Assembly: GCA_964372275.1 (NCBI GenBank)
Contig: CAYJRR010000073.1
Coordinates: 1-23,527, forward strand
DNA length: 23,527 nt
Direction of reading: 5' to 3'
Origin: CAYJRR01 sp964372275 [NCBI: uncultured bacterium]
Lineage (GTDB): Bacteria > CAYJRR01
Shown in pieces: positions 1 through 8,483 of this stretch. The notes beneath the pieces are model-generated. The model saw nothing but the letters and a program-made list of their open reading frames with translations, was not told the DNA's origin and made no database searches. Position 1 is the first letter of the stretch. The number at the start of each line of letters is the position of its first letter. The translations under genes were made by a program, and so were the position numbers.

Positions 1-518
1 ACCGGATCAACGTCGTGCCGTTCCTGGTGCCGGCGCTCCGGGAGCGGATCGGGGACATTCCGCGGCTGGTGGAGCATTTCCTCACGGAGCTGTGTCGCGA
101 GAACGGCCGGCCGCGCAAGCAGCTCGCCCCCGAGGCGCTCGAGATCCTGCGCGGGTACGGCTGGCCGGGGAACGTGCGCGAGCTGCGCAACGTCGTCGAG
201 CGGATGGTGATCCTGGCGAAGGGCCAGGTGATCGGCAGCGATGACGTTCCGGAGGACCTGCGCGAGCGGTCTCGCCGGTCGGCGGAATCTGGCATCGGGG
301 AGGAGACGTCGGCAGACGGATCCGGAGAGGAGGCCGGATCGGCGGTCCCCGCTCTGGATGCGGCGACGTTGCGCGAAGCGCGCGCGGCGTTCGAGAAAGA
401 ATATCTCGCACGCAAGCTCGCCGAGTTTGGCGGGAACGTATCGCGTACCGCCGAAGCGATCGGACTCGAGCGGACGAACCTCCACCGCAAGATGAAGGCC
501 TACGGCCTGGTGCGGTAG
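1..518 (+). CDS. Sigma-54-dependent NtrC/NtrX-family activator, 3' part (5'-truncated by window)
   Basis: Partial gene, open from the left edge in the frame starting at base 3 and ending with TAG at 516-518. The product is the end of an AAA+ sigma-54 activator domain: it shows the arginine-finger region LRERIGDIP and the sensor-2 motif GWPGNVRELRN that contacts ATP. A hydrophilic linker rich in Ser, Glu and Gly (about window bases 270-350) follows, then a Fis-type helix-turn-helix near FGGNVSRTAEAIGLERTNLH. The run FEKEYL...FGGNVSRTAE...LHRKMKAYGL at the very end is typical of NtrX-like regulators. Proteins of this family hydrolyse ATP to open sigma-54 promoter complexes and usually carry an N-terminal receiver domain, which is outside the window. 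Its targets cannot be told. It converges on the next gene with a 44-bp gap holding a hairpin. Confidence 0.93.
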   Translation, partial: RINVVPFLVPALRERIGDIPRLVEHFLTELCRENGRPRKQLAPEALEILRGYGWPGNVRELRNVVERMVILAKGQVIGSDDVPEDLRERSRRSAESGIGEETSADGSGEEAGSAVPALDAATLREARAAFEKEYLARKLAEFGGNVSRTAEAIGLERTNLHRKMKAYGLVR

Positions 519-534
519 CGGATCCGGGATCCGC
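518..534. terminator. Hairpin in convergent gap
   Basis: A perfect 7-bp inverted repeat, gcggatc / gatccgc, with a 3-base loop overlaps the stop codon of the sigma-54 activator gene and lies in the 44-bp gap between two converging genes. It could act as a bidirectional terminator, but no T-tract follows on either strand, so this is inferred from position and symmetry only. Confidence 0.4.
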
Positions 535-562
535 CCGGGCAGACCGGCGGGGTCGTGACGTC

Positions 563-1579
563 CTATTCGGTCGTGATCCGGTCGCGGATGCGCGCGAAAG
601 TCGCTTCGCCGATCGACGGGACCTCGACGATCGCGTGTGGCTCGCGGAACGGGCCGTTCTTCTGGCGGTACTGCAGGATCTCCTCGGCCGCGACGCGCGT
701 CATGCGCGGAAGCGACAGCAGCTCCTCCAGCGTGGCGGCGTTGATGTTGATGCGAGGCGCGGTCGTCGGCGCATCGGGCGGCGCGAGCGTGGCGGCAGGC
801 CGGCGACCGACGGCGGCGCCGGCGGCCGGTGACGACGCCGCGGCGGCGGCGTCGGCCTTGGCGCCGGAACGCACCTTCGGCTCGACGCGCGCCGCGACCC
901 GGTCGGTGGCGGGCTCGGTGCGCGGAACGGTCCTTGCCGGCGCAGGCTCGACGCGCGCGACGACGCGTTCGGGGTCCGGATTCGGGCGGGCTGGGGCACG
1001 CTCGGGCGTTGGCGCCACCTTCGGAGGCAGGAGGTCCGGCGTCGGTTCGAGCGGCACGATGCGGGCGGTTTTCGGGGCGGCGGGGACGGTCACTTGATCG
1101 ACCAGCTTCACCAGCAGCCGCTTGTCGAGGCCGGGGACCTCGTCGAGCTCGTCGATCGACCGGAACCCGTTCTTTCGGTCCCGGTAGTCGACGATCGCCT
1201 TGGCCGCGCGCGGCGTCATCTCCGGGAGGAGCAACAGCTCGGGAAAGGTCGCGCGGTTCAGGTCGATCTTTCGCACCGGCGTCGGCTCGGGTGGCGGCGG
1301 CATCGGCCCTACCTCGAGCTCGCCCAGCGCCCGAACCAAGGTCAGCTTGGTGATCCCCGGGATCTCCAGCAGCTCGTCGAGGCTCCTGAACGGACCCTTC
1401 GACACACGCCGGGCCACGATCCGCACCGCGATCTGCGGGTCGAACCCGGGAATCTGCTTCAACTCCGCGGCACTGGCGGCGTTGATGTTCGTCTTGGCGG
1501 CCGCGGGGCCGGCCGTCAACGCCACCACGAGCGCCACCAGCGCGGCACCGAAGGGGGGAAGCAGGGGGCGCGGGGGCAT
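563..1579 (-). CDS. Secreted ComEA-like protein with three helix-hairpin-helix modules
   Basis: The 338-aa product from ATG 1579 begins with a short basic stretch, a hydrophobic segment (FGAALVALVVALTAG) and an Ala-X-Ala type cleavage site before KTNINAAS. Three ComEA-type helix-hairpin-helix modules follow: NINAASAAELKQIPG (N-terminal), DLNRATFPELLLLPE (middle), and NINAATLEELLSLPR at the C-terminus. A roughly 110-residue Pro/Ala/Arg/Val/Glu-rich linker separates modules two and three. In ComEA such modules bind double-stranded DNA non-specifically during uptake. Classical ComEA has one pair of HhH motifs at the end of a membrane-anchored protein, so three modules and the long linker are unusual. 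An alternative TTG start at 1618 adds 13 residues; neither start has a convincing ribosome-binding site. ATG is preferred because it gives a compact signal peptide. The neighbouring MBL protein resembles the ComEC C-terminal domain, which supports a DNA-handling role by inference only. Confidence 0.85.
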   Translation of the reverse strand: MPPRPLLPPFGAALVALVVALTAGPAAAKTNINAASAAELKQIPGFDPQIAVRIVARRVSKGPFRSLDELLEIPGITKLTLVRALGELEVGPMPPPPEPTPVRKIDLNRATFPELLLLPEMTPRAAKAIVDYRDRKNGFRSIDELDEVPGLDKRLLVKLVDQVTVPAAPKTARIVPLEPTPDLLPPKVAPTPERAPARPNPDPERVVARVEPAPARTVPRTEPATDRVAARVEPKVRSGAKADAAAAASSPAAGAAVGRRPAATLAPPDAPTTAPRININAATLEELLSLPRMTRVAAEEILQYRQKNGPFREPHAIVEVPSIGEATFARIRDRITTE

Positions 1580-1626
1580 CCCGCCAACCAGTCTACGGAA
1601 CGAGGGGAGGCGGATCAAGCCGGGGC

Positions 1627-1724
1627 GATCCGAGTCCGAACCGTATCGGAAACCGAAACGGATCCGATCGGTGTCCGTAACGGTATCGGACCCGAACCGA
1701 TCCGGTCCGATCCGACCGGGTCGG
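1627..1724. repeat. Degenerate CCG/CGG hexanucleotide-like repeat in intergenic spacer
   Basis: The spacer between the MBL gene and the ComEA-like gene is packed with CCG or CGG triplets separated by only 2-3 bases, at a spacing of 5-6 bases. I count about 18 in just under 100 bases, giving recurring units such as tccgat, accgat, atcgga and ccgaac. Because many units are inverted relative to each other, it contains nested palindromes (cggatccg, ccgatcgg) and could fold extensively. It reads as a decayed hexanucleotide microsatellite. A related in-frame repeat lies at 20693-20750. Confidence 0.7.
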
Positions 1725-3329
1725 CTACTTGGGTCGGGTGCCGGTTTCGCCGACGCCGCAGCCGTTGGCCGCTTGAAGTCCCGCCGCTTCGGCGTCGGCG
1801 GCGGTCGGGTACTCGACCCGGTTCTCCTCCTTGACCCGGGCCAGGTGCCGGCAGCCGGCGGGGTGGTAGGCCTTGCCGAACCGGCTCGCGAAGACGGGCC
1901 CGGCCGCGGGGACGGCGCTCGCGGACGCGTCGGCGGCGCGGGCGACCGTGCGGCAACCGCCGGCGGGGCGAAGACCCGCCGCTTCGGCCTCCTCGCGTGT
2001 GGTGAACTCCATGCGGTTCTCCATCCGGATCTTCGCGACGTGCACGCAGCCGGCCGGGTGGAACACCTCGCCGCGGACGCTGGCGATGAAGGGACCGTCG
2101 CCGAGGGAAGGGCGGGCCGCGGCCGGATCGGGACGCCTCCGGGCGAGGTCGGAAAGCGTCGGGCGCTTCTGGGGCGCCACGCGCCAGCCGAGACCGTCGG
2201 TCTCGAGCAGGACGGCGCCGTCCAGATCGGTCCGGAAGATGCGCACGCAGTCGTCGGTCAGGGTCCGAAGCGCGTCGTCGTGCGGGTGGCCGTAGTCGTT
2301 CGCGCGGCCGACGCTGATCACCGCCGCGTCCGGTCGCACGCGGCGCACGAACGCCGCGCTCGTTCCGTAGCGGCTTCCGTGATGGGCGACCTTGAGCATC
2401 TCCGACGCGTCGACCCCGGCGTCGATCAGGGCCGCCAGCGTCTCTGGCTCGGCGTCGCCGGTGAACAGGACGTCCACGTCGCCGATCGACAGGCGCAGCA
2501 CCAGCGAATTCGCGTTCTCGAAGGAGCGCACCGTCCGGAAGAAGCTGGTGCCCGGCAGCCAGCAGACGAGCGACGCGCCGTCGCCGAGATCGATCCGCTC
2601 GCCGGCACGCATCGCATGGACGTCGATCCGCCGGTCGGCGAGCTGTCGCACGAGCTCGCGGTAGGTCTCGGTGGTGTGCTCCGTTCCGGGATCGACGTAG
2701 CGGACCACGTCGAAGGCGGAAAGGACGGCGAGCATCCCCCCGATGTGGTCGAGATGGGGATGGCTCGCCACCAGCAGATCGATCCGACGGACCCCTTCCT
2801 CGCGCAGGGCTCGAACGACCTCCGGGCCCGCCTCACGGCCGCCGGCGTCGATCAGGATCGTCGTGCCACCCGCGGTCCGGACCAGCGCGGCGTCGCCTTG
2901 TCCCACGTCGAGGAACCGTACGCGATGGATCGGGCCGGTCGGCGGAAGCGGTGTCGGCCGCGATTCGCACGGCGCCGCGTGGGAAGCGGCCGCGCCGGGG
3001 CCCGAACCGGGCGGATCGGTCCTGGCGGGGTCGCCCGCGGCGGAGTCGCGCGAACCGCCGTGCGAGGCCGAACCGGCGGACCGCTCGGACTCGAGCGCGG
3101 CGAACGGATCCGGTGGCGTGACGCGGGGCGCGCAGGCGGCGGCCGCGATGAACAGCGCGGCGAGCGTCCCGGCGAGCGACCGCGCCGACGGTGCGGCGGG
3201 CGAGGAAGCGACTCCCTCGCTAGTCGTAGGAGTCTTCGCCGGTGGCGTCGTCGATCTCTTCGTCGAGGACCGGCTCGGTTTCGATCTCGAGGTCCTCGTC
3301 TCCAGCGAGCGCTTCGTCGCCGAGCTCAT
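1725..3329 (-). CDS. ComEC-C-terminal-like metallo-beta-lactamase hydrolase with two Ada-like zinc modules
   Basis: The product is 534 aa from ATG 3329. A hydrophobic stretch ending in Cys (ALFIAAAAC, around residues 58-66) suggests a secreted or lipid-anchored protein, though the lipobox is imperfect. The metallo-beta-lactamase fold follows, with FLDVGQGDA, the metal motif [17 protein letters not shown] and KVAHHGS, the pattern of the ComEC/Rec2 C-terminal hydrolase (COG2333), thought to cut the non-transforming DNA strand. The C-terminus holds two about 45-residue repeats, each with FHPAGC or YHPAGC, then ENR, then EAEAAGL and a final Cys (around residues 415-455 and 480-525). They resemble the Ada N-terminal metal-binding domain. 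The start is uncertain: the only ATG/GTG/TTG before the hydrophobic segment is ATG 3329, which overlaps the upstream gene by 110 bases and gives an Arg/Ser/Thr-rich lead of about 50 residues that looks like a shadow of that gene. CTG 3305 is another option. Confidence 0.85.
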   Translation of the reverse strand: MSSATKRSLETRTSRSKPSRSSTKRSTTPPAKTPTTSEGVASSPAAPSARSLAGTLAALFIAAAACAPRVTPPDPFAALESERSAGSASHGGSRDSAAGDPARTDPPGSGPGAAASHAAPCESRPTPLPPTGPIHRVRFLDVGQGDAALVRTAGGTTILIDAGGREAGPEVVRALREEGVRRIDLLVASHPHLDHIGGMLAVLSAFDVVRYVDPGTEHTTETYRELVRQLADRRIDVHAMRAGERIDLGDGASLVCWLPGTSFFRTVRSFENANSLVLRLSIGDVDVLFTGDAEPETLAALIDAGVDASEMLKVAHHGSRYGTSAAFVRRVRPDAAVISVGRANDYGHPHDDALRTLTDDCVRIFRTDLDGAVLLETDGLGWRVAPQKRPTLSDLARRRPDPAAARPSLGDGPFIASVRGEVFHPAGCVHVAKIRMENRMEFTTREEAEAAGLRPAGGCRTVARAADASASAVPAAGPVFASRFGKAYHPAGCRHLARVKEENRVEYPTAADAEAAGLQAANGCGVGETGTRPK

Positions 3330-3519
3330 CGGCCTCCTCGTTCTCGACGGGATCGACCACCCGTGGGCCGCGGCGGGCGGGCGCCGGCGGCGGCGCCGCC
3401 TCGGCCGGTTTCTCGGCCTGGTCGGCGGAGCACTTCGGGCAGATCGCCTTCGGCTTGTGCAGGTCGTAGAACTTGGTGCTGCACTTGAAGCAGACGTGTT
3501 TGCGTCCGAGGTCGGCCAT
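3220..3519 (-). CDS. FYDLN-acid family zinc-ribbon protein (TIGR02300-like)
   Basis: The 99-aa protein starts [20 protein letters not shown] and has two CxxC knuckles (CFKC and CPKC) that probably bind one zinc. After a Pro/Ala-rich stretch comes a strongly acidic tail ending DATGEDSYD. This is the layout of the FYDLN_acid family: short proteins with a zinc ribbon, the FYDL motif and an acidic C-terminus, of unknown function. ATG 3519 is chosen because family members begin MA-x-LG-x-K. The frame stays open to an ATG at 3600 that overlaps the previous stop, but the extra 27 residues do not look like the family. The tail shares DNA with the proposed start of the MBL gene. Confidence 0.88.
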   Translation of the reverse strand: MADLGRKHVCFKCSTKFYDLHKPKAICPKCSADQAEKPAEAAPPPAPARRGPRVVDPVENEEADELGDEALAGDEDLEIETEPVLDEEIDDATGEDSYD

Positions 3520-3596
3520 ACCGTCTCGGTACGTTATGCAGCCTCCGATTTCTTGGCAATACCCGGCGGTCGTCGCTCGATCGGATCCGCCGCGTA

Positions 3597-5543
3597 TCAT
3601 TCGCCGCGTCGATCGCGCTCGCCGGCGACGCGCCGCAATCGCTCCGCGGCGTCGGGCGATCCCTTGGCGTCGAGCCAGGCGGCGACGGCGCTCCGCGAAT
3701 CGGGATCGTCGGGACAGAGCGCTTCGGCCAACAGCGGATTACCGAGTGCCTCCGCCGTTCGCCACGCGACCTCGGCACCTTTCTCGGGCGCGACGGTGGC
3801 GAGCGCGGATCCCGCTTCGAGCGCATCGGCGATACGTCCGTGCCGGAGCAGGAATGCAAACCTCGCTTCGCGGGCGGCCAATCCGCGCGGGAAGAGCTCG
3901 ACGGCGCGGAGGAGCTCGCGATCGGCCTCGTCGATCCGACCGCGCGATTCGTGGACCGCGCCCGCGCCGATCGCCGCGAACGGATCCAGGCGGTCGAGCC
4001 GGGACCACCGCACGTAGTGGTCGTCATCGCCGCTCTCGGCCAAAAGACGCGCGGCTTCGTCGTCCGACGGCCGCCCGGAAGCCGCTCGACGGGCCCAGTC
4101 TCGCGCAGCCGTCCGGTCCCCGCGCTCCAACGCGGCCTGCGCTCGAGCCCGGGGGAAGCTCGCGTGCAGCCAGAGGGCGGGCGGGCCCCCGAGTGCCAAC
4201 AGCCCGGCGACGCCGGCGAGCGCCGTCCGGAGGCGCCGCCGCCGGTCCTCGCGCGGCACGCCGGCGACGACGTCGACCCCCGCCGGCTGCGACGCGTCGG
4301 CCCACGCGCGACCGGTGGCGATCCCGGTGAGGATCGCCACCCAGAGGGCGATCGACGGCGTCGACAGCACGACGTCGACCGCGCCCTGGATCAGGGGGAC
4401 GAGGGCGGAGAGGAGCGCCGCATCACGAACGGGATCGTCGGATTCGTTTCCGCCGGCGCGGCGGCGGCCCGCCCGCACGATCACGGCGCCGGCGACGAGG
4501 AACGGGAGCGTGCCGAGCAGCCCTCGTTCGGCGAGGAGCTCGAGCGCGACGGCGTGCGCGTGCTCGATGCTGCCGAAGAACGTCCCGTCGGCGTGCTTCC
4601 AGATCGCGCTCCGGTAGCGACCCAGTCCGACGCCGTCGAGCGGGTGCTCGGCGATCAGGCGCGACGTCGCGTGCCAGACGGTGCGGCGTTCGGCGAAGGA
4701 GCGGGAGGTCGCGAGCTCCGAGGGGTGCCAGCGCGCCGACGCCGTCCAGGTGGCGGCCGCCGCCATCGCGGTCGCCAGCGCGGCGATCCTTCCCCATGTC
4801 GCGCGGCGGCTCCGAGGCGTGGCCCGGCCCGGGCGCCCGAGGAGCGCGACGCAGCCGGCGATCCCGACCGCGAGGTAGCCGGCGCGCGATCGGGTGGCCG
4901 CCACCGCGACGGCGAGGAACGACGCAAGGCCCAGGAACAGCAGACGGCGTCCGTCGTTCGCCCCGGGCACCGGGCTCCGGGCGCGGAAGAACGCCGGTCC
5001 GAACAGGCACGCGAGCGCTGCCGAGCCGACGAGCGCGGCGAGCTGACCGTGGCTGGCGAACGGCCAGGTGCGCCCGTGCACGGACGCGGCCGGATCGTCG
5101 CGCAGCAGCGTCGCGGCGGCCAACCCCACCCCCCCGGCCGCGAACGACGACAGGAGCGCGACCGAGGCCTTCCGGTCGGTCGACCCGAGGACGAGCCCGA
5201 CGACGAACGCTCCCGCCAGGGCCGCCGCCAGCGAAAGCTGCCGGAGGGCGGCGTAGGGAAGGTCGCTCGTCATCGCGCAGAGCGCGGTGGAGGCGAGGAG
5301 CCCCGCCACCGCCGCCGCCACCGCCGCGACCTCGGCCAGCTGCGCGAGTCGCCGCACGGTCGCCGGCGCGGTCGCCACCACCGCCGCCAGCGCCGCGGCC
5401 GTGGCGAGTCCGGCGAGAGCGAGGAGGTCGTCGCGAACCAGACCGCGGTGCAGGACCGATCCGACCGACAGGAGGAGTCCGATCGAGACGGCGATGGTCA
5501 GGCGCCACACCGTTCCAGGGGGCCTAGCGCCTCGGGGACTCAC
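3597..5543 (-). CDS. O-antigen ligase/polymerase (Wzy-like) membrane protein with C-terminal TPR-like region
   Basis: The product has 648 aa from GTG 5543. The first about 430 residues are mostly hydrophobic helices, roughly ten to twelve membrane segments by eye. They contain the loop [20 protein letters not shown] followed by [18 protein letters not shown], the signature of the O-antigen ligase/Wzy_C family. The last about 190 residues are soluble alpha-helical repeats ([20 protein letters not shown] and similar) resembling TPRs, facing the periplasm by inference. Such proteins polymerise or ligate lipid-linked oligosaccharides at the inner membrane. GTG 5543 overlaps the TGA of the BY-kinase gene by four bases (GTGA), and AAGGA lies about 12 bases upstream, so it is preferred over GTG 5510, which has no visible ribosome-binding site. 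It is the last gene of the export operon. Polymerase versus ligase activity cannot be decided from sequence. Confidence 0.85.
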   Translation of the reverse strand: MSPRGARPPGTVWRLTIAVSIGLLLSVGSVLHRGLVRDDLLALAGLATAAALAAVVATAPATVRRLAQLAEVAAVAAAVAGLLASTALCAMTSDLPYAALRQLSLAAALAGAFVVGLVLGSTDRKASVALLSSFAAGGVGLAAATLLRDDPAASVHGRTWPFASHGQLAALVGSAALACLFGPAFFRARSPVPGANDGRRLLFLGLASFLAVAVAATRSRAGYLAVGIAGCVALLGRPGRATPRSRRATWGRIAALATAMAAAATWTASARWHPSELATSRSFAERRTVWHATSRLIAEHPLDGVGLGRYRSAIWKHADGTFFGSIEHAHAVALELLAERGLLGTLPFLVAGAVIVRAGRRRAGGNESDDPVRDAALLSALVPLIQGAVDVVLSTPSIALWVAILTGIATGRAWADASQPAGVDVVAGVPREDRRRRLRTALAGVAGLLALGGPPALWLHASFPRARAQAALERGDRTAARDWARRAASGRPSDDEAARLLAESGDDDHYVRWSRLDRLDPFAAIGAGAVHESRGRIDEADRELLRAVELFPRGLAAREARFAFLLRHGRIADALEAGSALATVAPEKGAEVAWRTAEALGNPLLAEALCPDDPDSRSAVAAWLDAKGSPDAAERLRRVAGERDRRGE

Positions 5544-7462
5544 CCGTGCGTGCCGTCCTTGGCGATCGGCTCCGGCTCGCCGATCACGGCCCCTCCGGGT
5601 CCTGCGGCGCCGCGGCCCTCGGCTGGGGAGGCGGCGCTCGCCGCCGCGCCGTAGCGACCGGCCTCCTTGTAGTAGGCGATCTCGGTCGGCTCGACGCCGT
5701 TGATGGCGTAGCCGACGATCTTGCAACCCCCCTGATGGAGGCGCGCGAGCAGGCGCGAGACGCCCGTACGCTCCGCCAGCTTCACGCGAACGACGACCAC
5801 CACACCTCCGGCCAGGCGCCCCAGCACCTGGGCGTCTGCGAACAGGTCGCCCGGAGGGGAGTCGACGAGGACCACGTCGTACTCGTCGGACATCCGGCGA
5901 AGGAGCCCGGCCAGCCGCGCCGACTCGAGGAAGTCACCGGGGTTCGGCGGCGACGGACCGGCCGGAAGGAGGTCCGGTCCGCCGTCGCGTCCGCGGATCC
6001 GCGCCGAGTCGACGTCGTCGGCGTTCCCCGCGATCACGGTCGAAAGACCGGCCGGCGGCGACTTGAGACCGAAATGGCGGTGCAGCGCCGGACGGCGCAG
6101 GTCTCCATCGACCAGCAGCACCTTCAGTCCGGCCCCCGCGAGCGCCGTTCCGAGGTTGGCGGTGATCATCGTCTTCCCCTCGCCCGGCTTGGAGCTGGTG
6201 ACCAGCAGGATTCGCGGCTCGAGCCCGACGAGCGAGAACTTCACGTTCGCGCGAAGCCCGCGCAGTGCCTCCGACCCGGCCGTCGCCGTGCGCGAGAAGA
6301 TCTGCAGCGCGCCGTTCTCGCGGTACTCGAGCGCATCGCCCACGTCGGGGACCGAGCCCAGCACCGGATGGCTGGCGAGCTGCGTCACCTGCGCCACCGT
6401 CTGGATGCGCTGGTCGAGGGTCTCGCGCAGGAAACACATCCCGATGCCGACGAGCAGTCCGGCGAGCGATCCCAGGAGCGCGATCCGTACCCGGTTCGGG
6501 CGGATCGGGCGCGTCGGGCGCTCGGCGTACTGCACGATCGAGATCAGGTCGGAGGCGAGTGTCCCGGAGATGTTCGCCTGCTCCAGCTTCCGCGCCAGGA
6601 CGCCGTAGAGCTCCATGTCGGCGCGGGCCTTGCCGGCGAGGATGTCGTAGCCGATCGTCTTCTTCTGCGAGGCGCGCTGCGTCTGCTCCACCTCGGCGAT
6701 CTTGGACGACAGCCGGCTCACTTCGGAGCGCATGTGGATCAGGTCCGGGTGCTTCGGACCGTACCGCTGGTTCATGCGGTCGACCTCGAGCTCGGCGCCG
6801 ATCTTCTCCTGGCGAAGTCGGTCGAGCAGCATCTCGATCCCGCTCGCCGACTCGTCCTGTTTGGGGGTGGAGCCGAACTGCGTCAGGTTCTGTTTCTCGA
6901 CGTAGTCGATCATCGCCTCGTGCGACTGCTGGACCTTCGCCTCGTAGTCGACGATCTGCTGCTCCAGCCAGCGGATCGACTCCCACGCGCTCTCGTCGCG
7001 CTTCTCCTTGGTGAGCGAGACGTAGGCGTCGGCCACCGCCCGGCTCAACCCTTGCGCCCCGTCCGGGGTGGTCGACTCGACGGTGATCTGCAGCACCCGC
7101 GTTCCGGGGACTTTCTTCACCGACAGGCGCCGCCGCAGCTGCTCGACGGTGACCTTCTCCGACGGCACCGCCGCCGCCGCGCGTTCCAGGACCGGACGGG
7201 TCTGGAGGATGTAGGGCTGGGTGTCGAAGGTCAGCTGCTGGCCGTAGGCCGACGAGAGAAGCTCGGTGCCGACGACTGCCCGCCACGGTTCGTCGCCGAT
7301 CGAGATCTCGGTGGTGGCGGCGTAAATCGAGGTCTGGTTCGCGGCGTAGAGCAGCGATCCCGCGATCCCCACCACCAGCCCGGCGACGAGCGTCTCCCAC
7401 CGTCGCCGGAGGACGGCGTGAAGGTGGTGGAGCAGCTCGAGCTCGTTTCGAAGAGGGGGCAC
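5540..7462 (-). CDS. Wzc-type polysaccharide co-polymerase with BY-kinase domain
   Basis: The 640-aa protein joins a chain-length determinant (Wzz) domain to a bacterial tyrosine kinase. There is one membrane segment near residues 24-42, a long periplasmic region with coiled coil (around 165-300), the proline-rich motif PTRPIRPNR and a second membrane segment (around 325-350). The cytoplasmic kinase has Walker A SSKPGEGKT (around residue 420), Walker A' VLLVDGDLRRP and Walker B VVLVDSPPGD. The tail contains only a few tyrosines (AYYKEAGRY) rather than the dense cluster of E. coli Wzc, then a Gly/Ala-rich end. Proteins of this type control polymer length and export by cycling autophosphorylation. 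GTG 7462 is supported by AAGGAG ten bases upstream, overlapping the stop of the Wza-like gene, 16 bp away. The downstream Wzy-like gene is coupled by GTGA. Confidence 0.95.
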   Translation of the reverse strand: MPPLRNELELLHHLHAVLRRRWETLVAGLVVGIAGSLLYAANQTSIYAATTEISIGDEPWRAVVGTELLSSAYGQQLTFDTQPYILQTRPVLERAAAAVPSEKVTVEQLRRRLSVKKVPGTRVLQITVESTTPDGAQGLSRAVADAYVSLTKEKRDESAWESIRWLEQQIVDYEAKVQQSHEAMIDYVEKQNLTQFGSTPKQDESASGIEMLLDRLRQEKIGAELEVDRMNQRYGPKHPDLIHMRSEVSRLSSKIAEVEQTQRASQKKTIGYDILAGKARADMELYGVLARKLEQANISGTLASDLISIVQYAERPTRPIRPNRVRIALLGSLAGLLVGIGMCFLRETLDQRIQTVAQVTQLASHPVLGSVPDVGDALEYRENGALQIFSRTATAGSEALRGLRANVKFSLVGLEPRILLVTSSKPGEGKTMITANLGTALAGAGLKVLLVDGDLRRPALHRHFGLKSPPAGLSTVIAGNADDVDSARIRGRDGGPDLLPAGPSPPNPGDFLESARLAGLLRRMSDEYDVVLVDSPPGDLFADAQVLGRLAGGVVVVVRVKLAERTGVSRLLARLHQGGCKIVGYAINGVEPTEIAYYKEAGRYGAAASAASPAEGRGAAGPGGAVIGEPEPIAKDGTHG

Positions 7463-7478
7463 GGGGGTTGGGCTCCTT

Positions 7479-8483
7479 CTAGAACAGCCGCCCGGGGACG
7501 ACGATCAGGTCCCCCGGCTTCAGCGCGACGTCCTTCCGGCGATCCCCGCGGTCGAGGATGTCGGCGAGACGGATCTCCACCGGCTTCGACGATTCGCCCG
7601 AGCGGTAGAGACGGGTGTTGTTTCGACTGGCGAACTCGGTCGTGCCGCCGGCCTTGAGGATGGCGCTCATCACCGTCTCCTCCGAACCGACCTCGAAGAC
7701 GCCGGGCGACTTCACCTCGCCCAGGATCGTGACCCCGGTCTTGGGGGTGACCGTTCCCGCCTGGCCGCCGGGGATGAAGACCAGGTCGCCGGGCTCGAGC
7801 TCGACGTTTTGCGCGCGGTCTCCGGTCGTGAGGTAGTGGGTGAGGTCGGCGGAGATCACCCGCGGCGCCGCTTCGCCCCCCGGACCGCTGCCGGCCGCCG
7901 GCGCCTCGCGCCGGAGGATCGTGGCCATCCCGGGGAGCCTCGACTCGAAGCCGCCGGCCATCAGCACCAGCGAGAGCAGATCGTAGGTGCCGCGAAGGTA
8001 GTAGACGCCGGGCGAGCGGACGCCGCCGACGACCGAGACGTGGAAGCTGCGGAACTCGGCCACTTCGACGGTGACCTTCGGATTCTTGAGGAATCCGTCG
8101 CCGAGAGCCGCCTCGAGGGCCCGCGCCGCGTCGTCGACCGTCCGGTCGCCGATCGGGAAGGCGCCGAGCAGCGGATGGTCGATCGTCCCGCGCGCGGAGA
8201 CCGGGAAGCGGCCGGAGATGCCCGTTTCCTTCCAGACGTCGATACGGAGGATATCGCCAGCGCCGATTCGATAGGTGGGCGAGGCGCCGGTGGGCGCGCC
8301 GCTTCCGGCCGCGGGCGGCACCGGCGGAGGTTCGGGGGTTGCCGTCGGGCGGGCCGGCCCCACGCCCCCGGCAGGCGGTGCGAGCGACGCGCTACCGGCG
8401 TCGACCGCGCGCGCGGGCCCGGGGAACGTCACGAGGAGGAGTCCCAGGACGGTCGTTCGGGCGCGTCGGACGCGGCACTCCAT
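7479..8483 (-). CDS. Wza-like polysaccharide export protein (Poly_export + SLBB domains)
   Basis: The 334-aa product has an N-terminal signal peptide (VLGLLLVTFPGPARA), a Pro/Gly/Ala-rich spacer of about 45 residues, then the polysaccharide export domain from YRIGAGDILRIDVWKE to about residue 145. Two SLBB domains follow, starting near VVGGVRSPGVYYLRGTYDLL and ILGEVKSPGVFEVGSEETVM. It ends directly after KPGDLIVVPGRLF. It therefore lacks the amphipathic C-terminal helix with which E. coli Wza forms its helical pore in the outer membrane, and the signal peptide has no lipobox Cys. It probably forms a periplasmic ring between the Wzc-type protein and an outer-membrane partner; the next gene upstream encodes a beta-barrel. 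ATG 8483 overlaps the barrel stop by one base (TGATG); a GTG at 8486 is the alternative. Confidence 0.92.
   Translation of the reverse strand: MECRVRRARTTVLGLLLVTFPGPARAVDAGSASLAPPAGGVGPARPTATPEPPPVPPAAGSGAPTGASPTYRIGAGDILRIDVWKETGISGRFPVSARGTIDHPLLGAFPIGDRTVDDAARALEAALGDGFLKNPKVTVEVAEFRSFHVSVVGGVRSPGVYYLRGTYDLLSLVLMAGGFESRLPGMATILRREAPAAGSGPGGEAAPRVISADLTHYLTTGDRAQNVELEPGDLVFIPGGQAGTVTPKTGVTILGEVKSPGVFEVGSEETVMSAILKAGGTTEFASRNNTRLYRSGESSKPVEIRLADILDRGDRRKDVALKPGDLIVVPGRLF

Noticed and set aside
1200-3488. Plus-strand open frame of 762 codons
   Set aside because: It lies opposite the ComEA-like, MBL and FYDLN genes, whose products carry clear motifs; the translated protein has Gly/Arg-rich composition only.
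3520-3600. Upstream extension of the FYDLN gene to ATG 3600, overlapping the Wzy-like stop
   Set aside because: The extra 27 residues do not match the family start MA-x-LG, even though the ATGA overlap looks attractive.
3840-7657. Two plus-strand open frames of 604 and 703 codons opposite the Wzy-like and Wzc-like genes
   Set aside because: Antisense shadows with no recognisable domain; the minus-strand products have Walker and ligase motifs.
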